Numbered from the stretch's first letter, positions 43,760 through 53,930 are shown. The stretch is 64,000 nt of DNA from DASVWZ01 sp963708575 (GCA_963708575.1 CAVPTB010000007.1:2480001-2544000); one strand, 5' to 3'. Program-made: numbers and translations. Notes: generated by a model not told the origin, from the sequence alone.

Positions 43760-43765
43760 GTTCGA

Positions 43766-45199
43766 TCACCCGATGTTGATTCGCTGCATCCACTCGGCTA
43801 CCTGCACCTTCCATCCTAACTCTTTCGTCATGGTGTCGCGGAGCTGTGAGGCAGCGGCGGTGTCTCCATGAACCAGATAGGTGATGGCTGGCTTTTTGGC
43901 GAAGGTTCGCAGCCACTGCAGCAACTCCGGGGTATCGGCGTGATCGCTGAACTGCTCAAAGGCCGTGATCTGGGCGCGAATAGAAATGATTTCGCCGAAG
44001 ATCTTTACTTCGGGAGCACCGTTCTTGATGGTAAACCCGCGAGTGCCAGGTGCCTGAAATCCGATGAAGATTACCGTGTTTCGGGGATCAGGCAGGCGCT
44101 GTGCCAAGTGATGCTGGATGCGTCCGCCGGTAACCATGCCGCTCGAGGAGACGATGATCGAAGGCACCTTCGAGATGTTGATTCGCTTGGATTCCTCCGG
44201 CGTGGAGGCGAAGGTGAAGTTGGGCCACTCCAGGGGAGAGCCGTAGCGCGCAATGAGCTCTCGGGTGGCATCGCTGTATTCCTCGGTATGCTTTAGAAAA
44301 ATTTCGACAGCTTTGATCGCCATGGGGCTGTCGCAGTACACGGGCAGCTTGGAAATCTGACCGGACTCGATCATTTCTTTCAGCATGAAGAGAAACTTCT
44401 GGGTGCGCTCCACTGCGAAAGCAGGAACGATGACACTGCCACCGCGCTCGACGGTACGCCGGATCACCGCGGCGAGTTGTGGGCGCGGATCCTCCGTGGG
44501 ATGCTCGCGATTCCCGTAGGTCGATTCCATGACCACGAGATCGGCGGATTCTCCTGGGGTCGGGCCCGTGGGGACAACGCGTCCGGGAGCGACGTTGCGA
44601 TTGCGAACGCGGCCTATGTCTCCGGTGAACAGCAACTGGCGCGAGTGACCGTTGGTGCCGAGCGTGACTTCCACCATGGACGATCCGAGAATGTGGCCGG
44701 CCCGCACAAATCGAAAAGAAAATTCCGGCGACAGTTCCTTGACCTGATCGAACGGTACCGCGCGAAAATACTGCAAACTCTCCTGCGCCTCTTCCAGGGT
44801 GTACAGCGGCAGAGCGGGGTCGTGCTTGGATTTCTTGTGCTTGTTATAAAACTCGGCATCTTCTTCCTGCAGGTGGCCGGAGTCCGGAAGCAAAATCCCA
44901 CACAAGTCGATGGTGGCTGGAGTGGCATAGATGGGGCCGCGGAATCCGCCTTTCACCAAGCGCGGAATCCATCCGCAATGATCAAGATGGGCGTGAGTGA
45001 GCACGACCGCATCGATACGCTCCGGGGGAATCGGCATCTCCTGCCAATTGCGCTCCCGCCATTCTTTTTGTCCCTGGAACAGACCGCAGTCGATGAGGAC
45101 CTGAATGCCGCGGCGGCTGTGCGATTCAGAAGAGGTGTTGATGAGATGTTTGGAGCCGGTGACCGTGCCAGCCGCGCCAAGAAACTGGATGTAGGCCAA
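43766..45199 (-). CDS. Beta-CASP metallo-beta-lactamase RNA hydrolase
   Basis: A 477-residue enzyme of the CPSF/RNase J-like group. The metal motif is LTHAHLDHCGWIPRL (HxHxDH), with an earlier LIDCGLFQG. RAGHILGSSMVEV and VMESTYGNREHP are standard. A beta-CASP region contains VIVPAFAVERTQKFLFMLKE and SSSGMVTGGRIQHH, then FSDHADTPELLQW and TYLVHGD near the end. Predicted role is endo- or exonuclease action on RNA; the target is unknown. Confidence 0.93.
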   Translation of the reverse strand: MAYIQFLGAAGTVTGSKHLINTSSESHSRRGIQVLIDCGLFQGQKEWRERNWQEMPIPPERIDAVVLTHAHLDHCGWIPRLVKGGFRGPIYATPATIDLCGILLPDSGHLQEEDAEFYNKHKKSKHDPALPLYTLEEAQESLQYFRAVPFDQVKELSPEFSFRFVRAGHILGSSMVEVTLGTNGHSRQLLFTGDIGRVRNRNVAPGRVVPTGPTPGESADLVVMESTYGNREHPTEDPRPQLAAVIRRTVERGGSVIVPAFAVERTQKFLFMLKEMIESGQISKLPVYCDSPMAIKAVEIFLKHTEEYSDATRELIARYGSPLEWPNFTFASTPEESKRINISKVPSIIVSSSGMVTGGRIQHHLAQRLPDPRNTVIFIGFQAPGTRGFTIKNGAPEVKIFGEIISIRAQITAFEQFSDHADTPELLQWLRTFAKKPAITYLVHGDTAAASQLRDTMTKELGWKVQVAEWMQRINIG

Positions 45200-45298
45200 A
45201 CGTCCTCCCGCAATTCTTAACCTACCACGTGCGTCTTCGCGGTTCAGGTAACGTTGGTTCAGGCCATTCAGTAAGGCGATCTCCGAGCAGTTCCTACT

Positions 45299-46996
45299 CT
45301 ATTTCGCCTGAACCCGCACTTGATAGCGATTGTTGCTGATATCGCTCTCCGGGACGCTACCGTCATTCACCACAATCTCTTCCGGAATACTGGGCGCCTC
45401 AACGCGAATCGAGGCTTTGGATTTGGCACGCACTTCCAGCCGCTTGGTGATGTCGTTTCCGGGGATTCGGAGGGTGACCGGAACCTCGGCGCCTGCGTTG
45501 CCAAGATTTTCGATCTCGACGGTCACCATGTAGCCGCCCGACACAATCTCGCGCGGATAGACTGAGGCCACGCGAAAATCCGGCAAGCCCCGGTCGCGGT
45601 AAACCCAATCGTCAAAAAACCATTCCAGATCACGATGGCTCTGCTGTTGGATCAGGCGCTGCATGTAGGCGGCGTCCTTGTCGTCGGCGACGCGGTAGTC
45701 GATCAGTGCCAGGCTCGGCAAATTTCCCAACATGTCTTTCAGCATCCACCAGACGTACATCGCCTTGGCCTGCAGTTGCAGGTCGGGCGGACGGTTGATT
45801 AAGGAATTTGTTGCCTGCCATTCGGTGCTGGGATTTTGGGCGGCTGCTTTCTCAGCTTCGATCAGGACCGATGCATGAGCGTTGAGGTAATCGATTGCGG
45901 CTTGCCGGGTCTGTTGCCGCTCCACAAACTGGGCTTGCGCGTAGTGGGCAAGTCCCTCCTGAATCCAAGGACGCGGGGAGAACACCAGGCTTCGGGCCTT
46001 AGCGTAGACGATGCTCAGTTCGATGTCATTTGTGAAAGGGAGTTTGAGTGGCGTGAGCAGCATTCCACCCGTGACAAAGGACGATGCGTCCGGGTCGGGC
46101 AGACCAAGAATCTGGAGCGTTTCGGATCCGCGGCCTACGGGAGGAATTCCGGGATCCAATTGAGCGGCCGCTTCGAGGCACGAAGCCGCCGCGTCCTCCT
46201 GGCCAGGAAGGTATTCCACGGTGACGGATTCCTTAGAGGTCAATTTTTCGTAGTCAGCTACGACGAATGTCGGCACCGCAATTCCAGGAGCCTCCGCTTT
46301 GTATGTTGCAGGAGTCGGTGCTTTGTCTTTCGTTGCCGAAGGCAATTCTGAAACGCCGGTGAAGAGAACAGCCTGGGTCGAGGTCGACTCAAACTGCAAA
46401 TGCATGGCGGCATCGAATTGCTTCGCATTCCAACGGCCCAACGCTTCCGCGACAGTATTGCCATCCGACAAACTGACTCCGTCGGTCGCGACCGGATACC
46501 ATGCGACGTATCCGACGCCACGGACGGCGGAAAACGACTTGCTGATCTGGTCCCAGTCGGTGTGCCTGGCTTTGTCTTCGGGAACTCCGATCCGAGTCAA
46601 GCGGGTGGCGTCCAGGGGAATCACGCCTTCGTAGCCGACGTCAAGGTCAAGTGTTCCCCGCGGAGGAATGTCTTGCGGCAGAGTCACTAACGCCTCAGAA
46701 ACGGCTCCGGTGTGATCGATATCGGATGCGTAGGAATGAGAGGTGAACTCCAGTGGCTTGCCGTCAATCTTGATCGAACGCCAGGCGAGGGTTGAGGAGA
46801 TTTGCAGAACAGCTGTCTTCTGTGGCGACGCGGAATCGTTCCTCAGAGCGATTCGGCCTCGAACCGCGAGGCGCTGCTGCTCGGGCTCGACGCGTACATC
46901 CAGATCGTAGTTGGTAAATGTGAAGGCTTCGCGATCAACCGCCAACGCGGGAAATGCGAGCCCCAGCAGAACGAACAGAACGGACAGAAACTTCAT
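45299..46996 (-). CDS. Exported M1-peptidase-like protein lacking HEXXH
   Basis: A 565-residue protein with a signal peptide (LSVLFVLLGLAFPALA). The N-terminal beta-domain resembles the M1 aminopeptidase saddle (NYDLDVRVEPEQQRLAVRGR). The middle has RPWIQEGLAHYAQAQFVE, matching the region of the third zinc ligand. The segment where HEXXH should lie reads NDIELSIVYAKARSLVF, with no zinc-binding pair anywhere. A C-terminal beta-sandwich (VSGGYMVTVEIENLGNAG) is CARDB-like. Likely a non-catalytic relative. It overlaps rlmB by 4 bp. Confidence 0.82.
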   Translation of the reverse strand: MKFLSVLFVLLGLAFPALAVDREAFTFTNYDLDVRVEPEQQRLAVRGRIALRNDSASPQKTAVLQISSTLAWRSIKIDGKPLEFTSHSYASDIDHTGAVSEALVTLPQDIPPRGTLDLDVGYEGVIPLDATRLTRIGVPEDKARHTDWDQISKSFSAVRGVGYVAWYPVATDGVSLSDGNTVAEALGRWNAKQFDAAMHLQFESTSTQAVLFTGVSELPSATKDKAPTPATYKAEAPGIAVPTFVVADYEKLTSKESVTVEYLPGQEDAAASCLEAAAQLDPGIPPVGRGSETLQILGLPDPDASSFVTGGMLLTPLKLPFTNDIELSIVYAKARSLVFSPRPWIQEGLAHYAQAQFVERQQTRQAAIDYLNAHASVLIEAEKAAAQNPSTEWQATNSLINRPPDLQLQAKAMYVWWMLKDMLGNLPSLALIDYRVADDKDAAYMQRLIQQQSHRDLEWFFDDWVYRDRGLPDFRVASVYPREIVSGGYMVTVEIENLGNAGAEVPVTLRIPGNDITKRLEVRAKSKASIRVEAPSIPEEIVVNDGSVPESDISNNRYQVRVQAK

Positions 46997-47730
46997 GCAG
47001 ATTTGTTCCTGCGCTGGCGCACCAACTCGAAAAGCACCACTCCGGCCGCAACCGAGACGTTGAGGGATGGCACTTTGCCGAGCATGGGGATAGAGACCAG
47101 AAAATCACATTTTCGCGCAACCAGGTCGTGCAGTCCCTTGCCTTCGGCGCCGAGCACGATGGCACAGTCCATGTTGTAATCGACCGAATCGTAGGTTTGT
47201 TTGCCGCGCTCGTCGAGACCGACAGTCCAAATATTGCGCTCCTTCAGGTCTTCGAGGGTACGGGCGATGTTGGTCACTTTTGTGATCGGCAGGTGCTCGC
47301 TTGCGCCAGCGGAAGCTTTTGCAACGGTACCCGTGACGCCTACGGCCCGGCGCTCCGGGATGATTACGCCATTCGCACCGACGGCGTCCGCCGTGCGCAG
47401 GATCGCGCCGAGATTGTGTGGATCTTCCACGCCGTCGAGGACGATGATCAGCGACTTGTCGCCGCGCTTGCCTTCGATAATGTCATCCAGGTCGTTGTAT
47501 TGCTTGGCGGACGTAACGGCGACGATGCCCTGATGAGCGTTGTTCCCCGCCATGCGGTCAAGTTCCCCGCGTCCCACGAAACGCACGGCGACGCCTTGCC
47601 GCCGGCACTCTTCGACCACTCGCTGCAGGCGGAGATCGTGACGCTCTTTGGCCACTCCGACCCACGCGAAGGCACGTCCGCGGGCCTTGAGCGCTTCGGC
47701 AACGGAATTAATTCCGTAGATATAGTTCAT
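46993..47730 (-). CDS. rlmB: 23S rRNA 2'-O-ribose methyltransferase (RlmB/SpoU)
   Basis: A 245-residue SPOUT methyltransferase. The N-terminal substrate-binding domain opens MNYIYGINSVAEALKARGRA. The SpoU motifs are VLDGVEDPHNLGAILRTADA, CAIVLGAEGKGLHDLVARKC and SIPMLGKVPSLNVSVAAGVV. RlmB methylates G2251 of 23S rRNA in E. coli; related TrmH-type enzymes act on tRNA, so the exact site is inferred. Its stop overlaps the start of the M1-like gene. Confidence 0.92.
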   Translation of the reverse strand: MNYIYGINSVAEALKARGRAFAWVGVAKERHDLRLQRVVEECRRQGVAVRFVGRGELDRMAGNNAHQGIVAVTSAKQYNDLDDIIEGKRGDKSLIIVLDGVEDPHNLGAILRTADAVGANGVIIPERRAVGVTGTVAKASAGASEHLPITKVTNIARTLEDLKERNIWTVGLDERGKQTYDSVDYNMDCAIVLGAEGKGLHDLVARKCDFLVSIPMLGKVPSLNVSVAAGVVLFELVRQRRNKSA

Positions 47731-47789
47731 GAACTCTCAGTGTAATGCCTTGGGCGGCTGTCGGCGAAACGGATGAGCGCTTTGTGTCC

Positions 47790-47860
47790 TTGGTGGTTGG
47801 GTTTAAGAACTCTTACCACGAAGGACACTAAGGCCCACGAAGGAGGACAACAAAATTTTC
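47790..47860. repeat. Dispersed 'CACGAAGGACACTAAGG' repeat
   Basis: CCTTGGTGGTTGGGTTTAAG, then TTACCACGAAGGACACTAAG and GCCCACGAAGGAGGAC; related to 8040-8130. It forms imperfect inverted copies (CCTTGGTGG versus CCACGAAGG). Intergenic, no function assigned. Confidence 0.5.
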
Positions 47861-47899
47861 GCAGATGACGTTGTAAACTAGTGAATTCGGAATCTATTC

Positions 47900-49078
47900 A
47901 TGAATGACGTTTTTATTCTGTCCGCAGTTCGCACGCCTATTGGGAAGTTCGGAGGCTCACTCGCCTCCATGACCGCCGCAGACATGGGAGTTGTTGCCGC
48001 TAAAGCCGCCTTGGAGCGCGCGGGCGTCCGGCCCGATCAGGTTGAGGAAAGCATCTTCGGCAATGCCCGGCAGGCTGGCGGAGGGCCGAATGTCGCCCGC
48101 CAGATCTCCATTCGGAGCGGCGTGCCGCAAGAAGTTCCCGCTTACACCGTCAACAAAGCCTGCGCTTCCGGATTGAAGTCGATTGCCCTTGGATTTCAGG
48201 AGATTGCGGTTGGAAATCTGGAGTGTGTGCTGGCTGGGGGAACGGAGTCGATGTCACGGCTGCCTTATTATCTCGAGGCACGATGGGGTTTCCGGTTAGG
48301 CAACCAGGAACTGGTCGACGGCATGTATCGCGACGGATTTTTCTGTCCGCTGGCCAAGATGGTCATGGGTGAGACAGCCGAAGTCCTCGCCGAGCAGTAC
48401 AAGATTAGCCGCGAAGAGCAGGATGAATTCGCGTTGTGTTCGCAAACCCGCGCCGCCGCCGCCATCGAGGCTGACCGCTTTGCCGATGAACTCGCTCCGG
48501 TGAAGTTGGAAAGCAAGAAGGGCACTCAGACTTTCAGCCGCGACGAACATCCGTTCATCGGAGCCACGATGGAAAAGATGGCGAAACTGGCGCCGGTGTT
48601 CTCGAAGACGGGAACCATCACCGCCGGAAATTCTTCCGGCATCACGGATGGTGCCGCCGCCGTGATCTTGGGAAGCGAGGATTTCGCTCGAAAAAATAAC
48701 CTCACGCCGCTGGCGCGCATTGTCGCGGTGACCTCGGCGGGCGTCGATCCGCGAATTATGGGCATTGGCCCGGTGCCCGCCCTCCGCAAGATGGAGCAGA
48801 AACATAATCTCGCGTTGGGTGATTTCGATCTGGTTGAACTGAACGAAGCTTTCGCTGCCCAAGTTCTCGCCTGCGACCGCGAACTTCATTTCGACCGCGG
48901 CAAACTCAACGTCAATGGAGGCGCCATCGCCCTGGGCCATCCGATCGGGGCTACGGGAACCCGTATTACCGTCACACTTCTTCACGAGTTGCGTCGACGA
49001 AAAGGCAAGCGCGGCTTGGCTACACTCTGCGTTAGCGGGGGCATGGGAATGGCTTTAGCCATCGAAAACCTAGGCTAA
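47900..49078 (+). CDS. Acetyl-CoA acetyltransferase (thiolase)
   Basis: A 392-residue thiolase. The acyl-accepting cysteine is C88 in NKACASGLKSI. ELNEAFAAQVLACD, GGAIALGHPIGATGTRI (His) and CVSGGMGMA (second Cys) complete the active site. It either condenses two acetyl-CoA units or cleaves 3-ketoacyl-CoA. With no neighbouring beta-oxidation or PHB genes its direction is open, so I leave the symbol (phaA/atoB/fadA) blank. Confidence 0.94.
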   Translation: MNDVFILSAVRTPIGKFGGSLASMTAADMGVVAAKAALERAGVRPDQVEESIFGNARQAGGGPNVARQISIRSGVPQEVPAYTVNKACASGLKSIALGFQEIAVGNLECVLAGGTESMSRLPYYLEARWGFRLGNQELVDGMYRDGFFCPLAKMVMGETAEVLAEQYKISREEQDEFALCSQTRAAAAIEADRFADELAPVKLESKKGTQTFSRDEHPFIGATMEKMAKLAPVFSKTGTITAGNSSGITDGAAAVILGSEDFARKNNLTPLARIVAVTSAGVDPRIMGIGPVPALRKMEQKHNLALGDFDLVELNEAFAAQVLACDRELHFDRGKLNVNGGAIALGHPIGATGTRITVTLLHELRRRKGKRGLATLCVSGGMGMALAIENLG

Positions 49079-49171
49079 AGTCCACTTCCGGGCGCCGCGC
49101 CGCTTCTGCTATCCTTCCGCTGCCACATTTACGTGGACCGTTTTCTACTTCGACCGATCAAGGAGTGCCCT

Positions 49172-49801
49172 GTGCCCAAAACTTTTGCTCGTCTGCTCGG
49201 TGTAGTCTTGTGCCTGTTCAGCGCGATGGCCATTGCTCAAGAAGAATTTTCCGCGGACATTTACAGTTCGCAAGGCGGTAAGGATATAAGCCAAATGGCC
49301 AAGGTTTATATGTCAAAGAACAAGCTGCGCTTCGATGGCCATGATCAGGCCGCGCATCACGGCGCGGTAATCATGAACCTCGACAGCGGCACCATGGATA
49401 TTCTGATGGCGGAACAAAAGATGTATATCGAGACGGCGCCGGGGCAAAGTCCGGTGACACGCAACTACAACTTCTTTCGCACTGGCGACGTTGAAAACGC
49501 TTGCGCCGATTGGCAGAAGATGGCGGTCGACCACAAGGGAACTTGCAAGAAAGATGGAGACGAAGTCGTCAACGGGCGCAAGACTGTGAAGTACGAGGGT
49601 GTCTCTTCGACCGGCAAGACCAGCTATGTCTGGCTGGATTCGAGTCTGCGGTTTCCGGTGAAGTGGCAGGAAGAGCGCAGTTCCGGCGAACTGCGTAACA
49701 TCCAGGTTGGTTCACAGCCGGCCAGTCTGTTCGAAATTCCCTCCGACTATCAGAAGATGCAGATGCCCGCGGGGATGCCATCAACCATGCAACATCCGTA
49801 A
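49172..49801 (+). CDS. Exported DUF4412-like protein
   Basis: About 209 residues from GTG 49172, chosen because AAGGAG lies 6 bases before it and a signal peptide follows (TFARLLGVVLCLFSAMAIAQ). The body shows EFSADIYSSQGGKDISQMAK, KVYMSKNKLRFDG, IMNLDSGTMDILMAEQKMYI and NGRKTVKYEGVSSTGKTSYV, the outer-membrane-carrier (LolA/DUF4412) type beta half-barrel. A Met/Pro-rich end follows. It may handle lipid or lipoprotein in the periplasm. Confidence 0.8.
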   Translation: MPKTFARLLGVVLCLFSAMAIAQEEFSADIYSSQGGKDISQMAKVYMSKNKLRFDGHDQAAHHGAVIMNLDSGTMDILMAEQKMYIETAPGQSPVTRNYNFFRTGDVENACADWQKMAVDHKGTCKKDGDEVVNGRKTVKYEGVSSTGKTSYVWLDSSLRFPVKWQEERSSGELRNIQVGSQPASLFEIPSDYQKMQMPAGMPSTMQHP

Positions 49802-49946
49802 TGTGTCATTGATCGTTTGCGGCTCTTGGCGGTAGGACGGTTACGACGAATTGCGCAAGGGATTGCGCCCTTTGCGGTAGACCTTTTTAAGCGGCGGAGG
49901 GCGCTCTCTCAGCGGCCGAAAGGGCAATTCCCTGTCCCGCGTTACA

Positions 49947-49975
49947 TTGCGCGGCGAAAACCGCATCTATATACT
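49947..49975 (+). promoter_or_regulatory. Sigma-70 promoter of the LytTR response regulator
   Basis: TTGCGC, a 17-bp spacer and TATACT (49970-49975). The predicted start of transcription falls in the palindrome at 49978-49990; the gene starts at 50002 with AGGAGCAA as ribosome site. Confidence 0.6.
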
Positions 49976-49977
49976 TT

Positions 49978-49990
49978 GGACAGTCTGTCC
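49978..49990. promoter_or_regulatory. Perfect palindrome at the predicted transcription start
   Basis: GGACAG-T-CTGTCC, arms of 6 bp, immediately downstream of the -10 box. The position suits a repressor or autoregulation site. The binding factor is unknown. Confidence 0.5.
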
Positions 49991-50001
49991 AGGAGCAAGC
50001 A

Positions 50002-50782
50002 ATGTCCCTTTCTGCGGTAATCGTGGACGATGAGCAACTCGCCCGCGACGAACTGGCCTTTCTGCTCAAGAACGTCGGTGATGTAGACGTTGTCGCGCAA
50101 GGGAAAAACGGGGTTGAGGCCATCAACCTCATCCGCGAACATAATCCTGATCTGGTTTTCCTCGACGTTCAGATGCCCGGCCTCGATGGTTTTGGCGTCA
50201 TTAAGAAGCTCCTGGATCGAAAAGTTCCGCTTCCCAAGATCGTCTTTGCTACGGCTTACGATCAGTATGCGGTCAAAGGCTTTCGAAGTAAATGCCGTCG
50301 ATTACCTGCTTAAGCCGTTCGACAAAAAGCGTGTGGCTCAGTCGATACAAAAGGTCCGGGCCAAGATGGACGAGGGCGGACCAACCGCTGACAAATTCGA
50401 GACGCTGGTGCGAATGCTGGAGTCGCAGAAAACCCAGACGTCGAAGCTGCTGTTAAAGGCTGCCGGACGGCTCTTCCTGGTGAATCAGAAAGACATCTGT
50501 TTCGCTTCGATAGAAGACGGCATTATTACGGTGGCGACCACAGGCATGAACGGCATGGAAGGCCAATCCAATTGCCGGACCCTGGAAGAGTTGCTGGACA
50601 GTTTGGATCCGGGATTATTTTGGCGCGCTCACCGCTCTTATTTGGTGAACATAAACCGCATCAAAGAAGTAGTCCCCTGGTTCAAAAGCTCCTATCAGCT
50701 CCGGATGGACGATAAGAAACAGACGGAGATTCCGGTGAGCCGGGCGCAAACCAAGCGCCTGCGAGAGCTTTTCGGACTGTAG
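50002..50782 (+). CDS. LytTR response regulator, one-base frameshift
   Basis: The receiver domain reads VIVDDEQLARDELAFLLKNV, FLDVQMPGLDGFG (phospho-aspartate) and KIVFATAYDQYAVK in the first frame to about 50275. The rest then continues one frame over: AFEVNAVDYLLKPFDKKRVA, and a LytTR DNA-binding domain (FWRAHRSYLVNINRIKEVVP, EIPVSRAQTKRLRELFG). One extra A in GTCAAAGGC restores a ~260-residue regulator. No histidine kinase is adjacent, so it is an orphan. The break may be a mutation or a sequence error. Confidence 0.88.
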
Positions 50783-50863
50783 GTTACTCTGGGAATCGTG
50801 GCGATCAGCTTTCGATGGTGATCGCAATGGGCAAGTTATAGATTAGTAGCCGGTTTGAAAGTC

Positions 50864-51137
50864 ATGCGTCTGGCGTCCAAATGGATAGCGTCATTCTGTC
50901 TGTTGCTCACTTTGTGGGCGGCAGCCGCGGAACCTGTCCACCAGCACAGCAGACGACATCAACCGGGGAAGCTGTTCACTGTGCGTTGTCGCCCACAGCA
51001 CTGCCCCGACTGCGGTTTCTCACAGTTCCGAGCCAACCTTCGTTCCTGTCGGCGTTTTTGAAGCCGATGCGGTTTCCAGTCTCACTCGCCTTGCAGCTAA
51101 CGATGTCGGCATTCGTGGTCCCCCTTCCCTCCAGTAG
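50864..51137 (+). CDS. Small exported Cys-containing protein, frameshifted
   Basis: Begins MRLASKWIASFCLLLTLWAA, a signal peptide, in frame until about 50948. It then continues one frame over as ADDINRGSCSLCVVAHSTAP, TFVPVGVFEADAVSSLTRL and IRGPPSLQ before TAG at 51135. Similar ~90-residue proteins with a C-x2-C pair after a HxH stretch (here HQHS) occur before TonB receptors in related organisms, as far as I recall; a metal-linked role is possible. One apparent extra base near 50948 breaks the frame. Confidence 0.55.
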
Positions 51138-51192
51138 TCCTTACACATTCGATCAGTCTGAATGATGCAAGACCTATTCTCGAGGAGAAATC

Positions 51193-53899
51193 ATGCCGAT
51201 TTTCAAGCGTGCAAACGCTATCTTTGTCGCATTCCTTTTTCTTACTGCCGCTTTGTTGCAAGCCCAGTCTGGAGGCAACTCCACTTCAGTGACCGGGATA
51301 GTGTCGGACCCATCGGGGGCCGTCGTTCCGGACGCAACCGTCGAAATTCACAATCCGGTCAGCGGTCTTGACCGGAAGACAACAACCGACAGCGCGGGCA
51401 AAGTTCAGCATCGCCAATGTTCCCTTCAACCCCTATCACTTGTCAGTCAACGGAGAGGGCTTCGTTCCCTATAAACAGGACATCGATGTCCGTTCTGTGG
51501 TCCCAATCAATCTTTCGATTGGCCTGGCGGTCGGAGGCTCATCCGAAAGCGTGACGGTCCAAGGCGAGGCGGGAGAGGATCTGCTCGAAAATACGTCGAC
51601 CTTTCACACGGACGTAGATCGTCAACTGTTCGACAAACTTCCTATTGAGAGCTCATCCTCTTCGGTAAGTTCGCTGGTTACACTCGCAACCCCTGGAATC
51701 GCGGCGGACTCCAACGGCTTGTTTCATGGACTGGGCGATCACGCCGAGAACTCCTTCTCGGTGGATGGTCAACCGATCACTGACCAGCAGAGCAAAGTGT
51801 TTTCGAATCAGATTCCGCTGGATTCGGTGCAATCTATGGAAGTGATTTCGGGTGCGCCGCCCGCAGAGTATGGCGACAAGACCAGCGTGGTCATCAATGT
51901 AACCACACGCTCCGGCCAAGGTCTTACGACTCCTAAGGGAAGCATCACGACTTCGTATGGAAGCTTTGGCACCTCCAACGTCGATTTCAATCTCGGGTAT
52001 GGAGGAAAAAACTGGGGGAACTTTATTTCGCTTAGCGGACTGAATAGCGGCCGGTTCCTCGACCCGCCCGAGTTCACAGTCATGCACGACAAAGGGAATG
52101 AAGAGAACGTGTTTGACCGGGTTGACTATCAGATTTCAAGCATCGACACCCTGCATTTGAATTTGGGATTTACCCGCTCGTGGTTCCAGACTCCGAATTC
52201 GTTCGATATGCAGAATGCGACCGCCTGGAATGGCGTGATCGTTAATGACGGCGGGTTGGGGCCGAATGGGCTCCCGGTGGGACCGGCCGACCAACGATCA
52301 CAGATCAAAACCTTCAACATCGCTCCCTCGTGGAACCGCTTGATCAGTCCGACGACGCTCTTCACCTTCGGTGGGTTCGTCAGGAGAGATCAATACAACT
52401 ATTACCCCAGCGGTAATCCGTTCTCGGACTTCGCTCCAGATCTGCAATCACAGACCGTGGGGCAAAACCGAACGCTCAGCAATGCGGGCCTGCGTTCCGA
52501 TGTCTCTTATGTCAAAGGAATTCACAACATCAAGGCCGGGGCTACGTATGAACAGACGTTTCTGACTGAGAATGACAACATTGGAATTGTTGACCCCACT
52601 TACCTGGCGTCGCTGACCGGGGCAAACGGGAGTCCATGCGTGGGCTCGGACGGAACTCCCATTGCCGCTCCATGTACCACGCTCGCACCTTACGACCTCA
52701 CTCGCGGAGGAACGCTGTTTGGCTTTCACGGCCATACCGACGTGAAAGAGCTCGCGTTATTTGTCCAGGACGCAATCAGCGCGGGGAATTGGGGTTTCAA
52801 TCTCGGGATTCGTGGCGATTTTTACAACGGACTTACCACACACCGGGAGGCCGAGCCTCGGCTGGGTGCTTCCTACAACATAAAGAAGACCAACACCGTG
52901 CTGCGGGTTTCCTATGCGCGGGTGCTTGAGACGCCGTTCAACGAAAACCTGGTGCTCTCCAGCGAAGGGTGCGCTTCACCGGTACTGAATCCGCTATTGC
53001 TTTGTTCTTCCGCGGGCATCACACCGTTCAGTCCGGGATGGCGTAATGAATTTCACGCTGGTCTCCAGCAGGCTTTTGGGAAGTATCTTGTCTTTTCTGG
53101 CGAGTACATCTGGAAATACACCCACAATGCCTATGACTTCAGCGTGCTCGGGTCAACGCCGATCACTTTCCCGATCGAATGGGACCGCTCGAAGATTCCG
53201 GGATACGCGGGCCGGGTGAGCGTTCCGAACTTCCATGGATTTACTGCGCTCATGGTTTTCTCCAGCGTGGCCGCACGGTTCTTTGCTCCGCAAATCGGCG
53301 GGGCCGGAGCAACTCCATCGGCGCCAGCGGGAGTGTTTCGCATCGATCACGACGAAAAGTTCAATCAAACTACTCACCTGCAATATCAGCCCTGGAAACA
53401 GGGTCCGTGGTTCGGATTTAACTGGCGGTACGACAGCGGGCTGGTTGCGGGCGCTGTACCTTGCGCGGGAGGAAACTGCGCCAATGGACCGCAAGGCTCA
53501 GACTCAGTTGTGGACGCATCCATCATCAGTCCGGACCAGCAGTTTCAGGCTGGACTATTTTGCGGAGCGATTCACGCTACTCCAACCACTCCGATCAGTT
53601 CGGGGCTGGGCGCGAACTTGTGCCCGGCTGGGCAATACGGATCGACTCTGATCAGCATTCCTGCGCCCGGCACGGAGAACGACGACCATAATCCTCCTCG
53701 GATCGCATCGCGGAATCTCTTTGATCTCGCCATCGGACACGACAATCTATTTCACGGGGAACGTTACAAGTGGAGCGCGCAGATCACCGTCATCAATTTG
53801 GCGAACAACTACGCGCTTTACAACTTTCTCTCAACTTTCAGCGGCACCCACTATGTAACGCCGCGCAGTCTCACGGCGCAGGTTGGCTTTTCGTTTTAG
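51193..53899 (+). CDS. TonB-dependent receptor with carboxypeptidase-like domain, frameshifted
   Basis: A ~900-residue outer-membrane protein. Signal peptide (FLFLTAALLQAQ), then a carboxypeptidase-regulatory-like domain (VTGIVSDPSGAVVPDATVEI), a plug (NSFSVDGQPITDQQSKVF, SMEVISGAPPAEYGDKTSVV) and a long beta-barrel ending LTAQVGFSF, with the terminal Phe typical of outer-membrane proteins. The first frame breaks near 51403, where GGCAAAGTTC would read on if one G were absent (AGKFSIANVPFNPY). Such Oar-like receptors are numerous in Acidobacteriota; the substrate is unknown. Confidence 0.9.
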
Positions 53900-53930
53900 A
53901 AAAAAAGGCGGCCGGGATCAAACCCGGCCG
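53900..53930 (-). terminator. Rho-independent terminator of the Crp-like gene
   Basis: Perfect 8-bp stem CGGCCGGG/CCCGGCCG with a 6-base loop. On the minus strand it is followed by CC and seven or more T, so it terminates leftward transcription. On the plus strand it lies just after the TonB receptor stop and could also help there. Confidence 0.8.
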
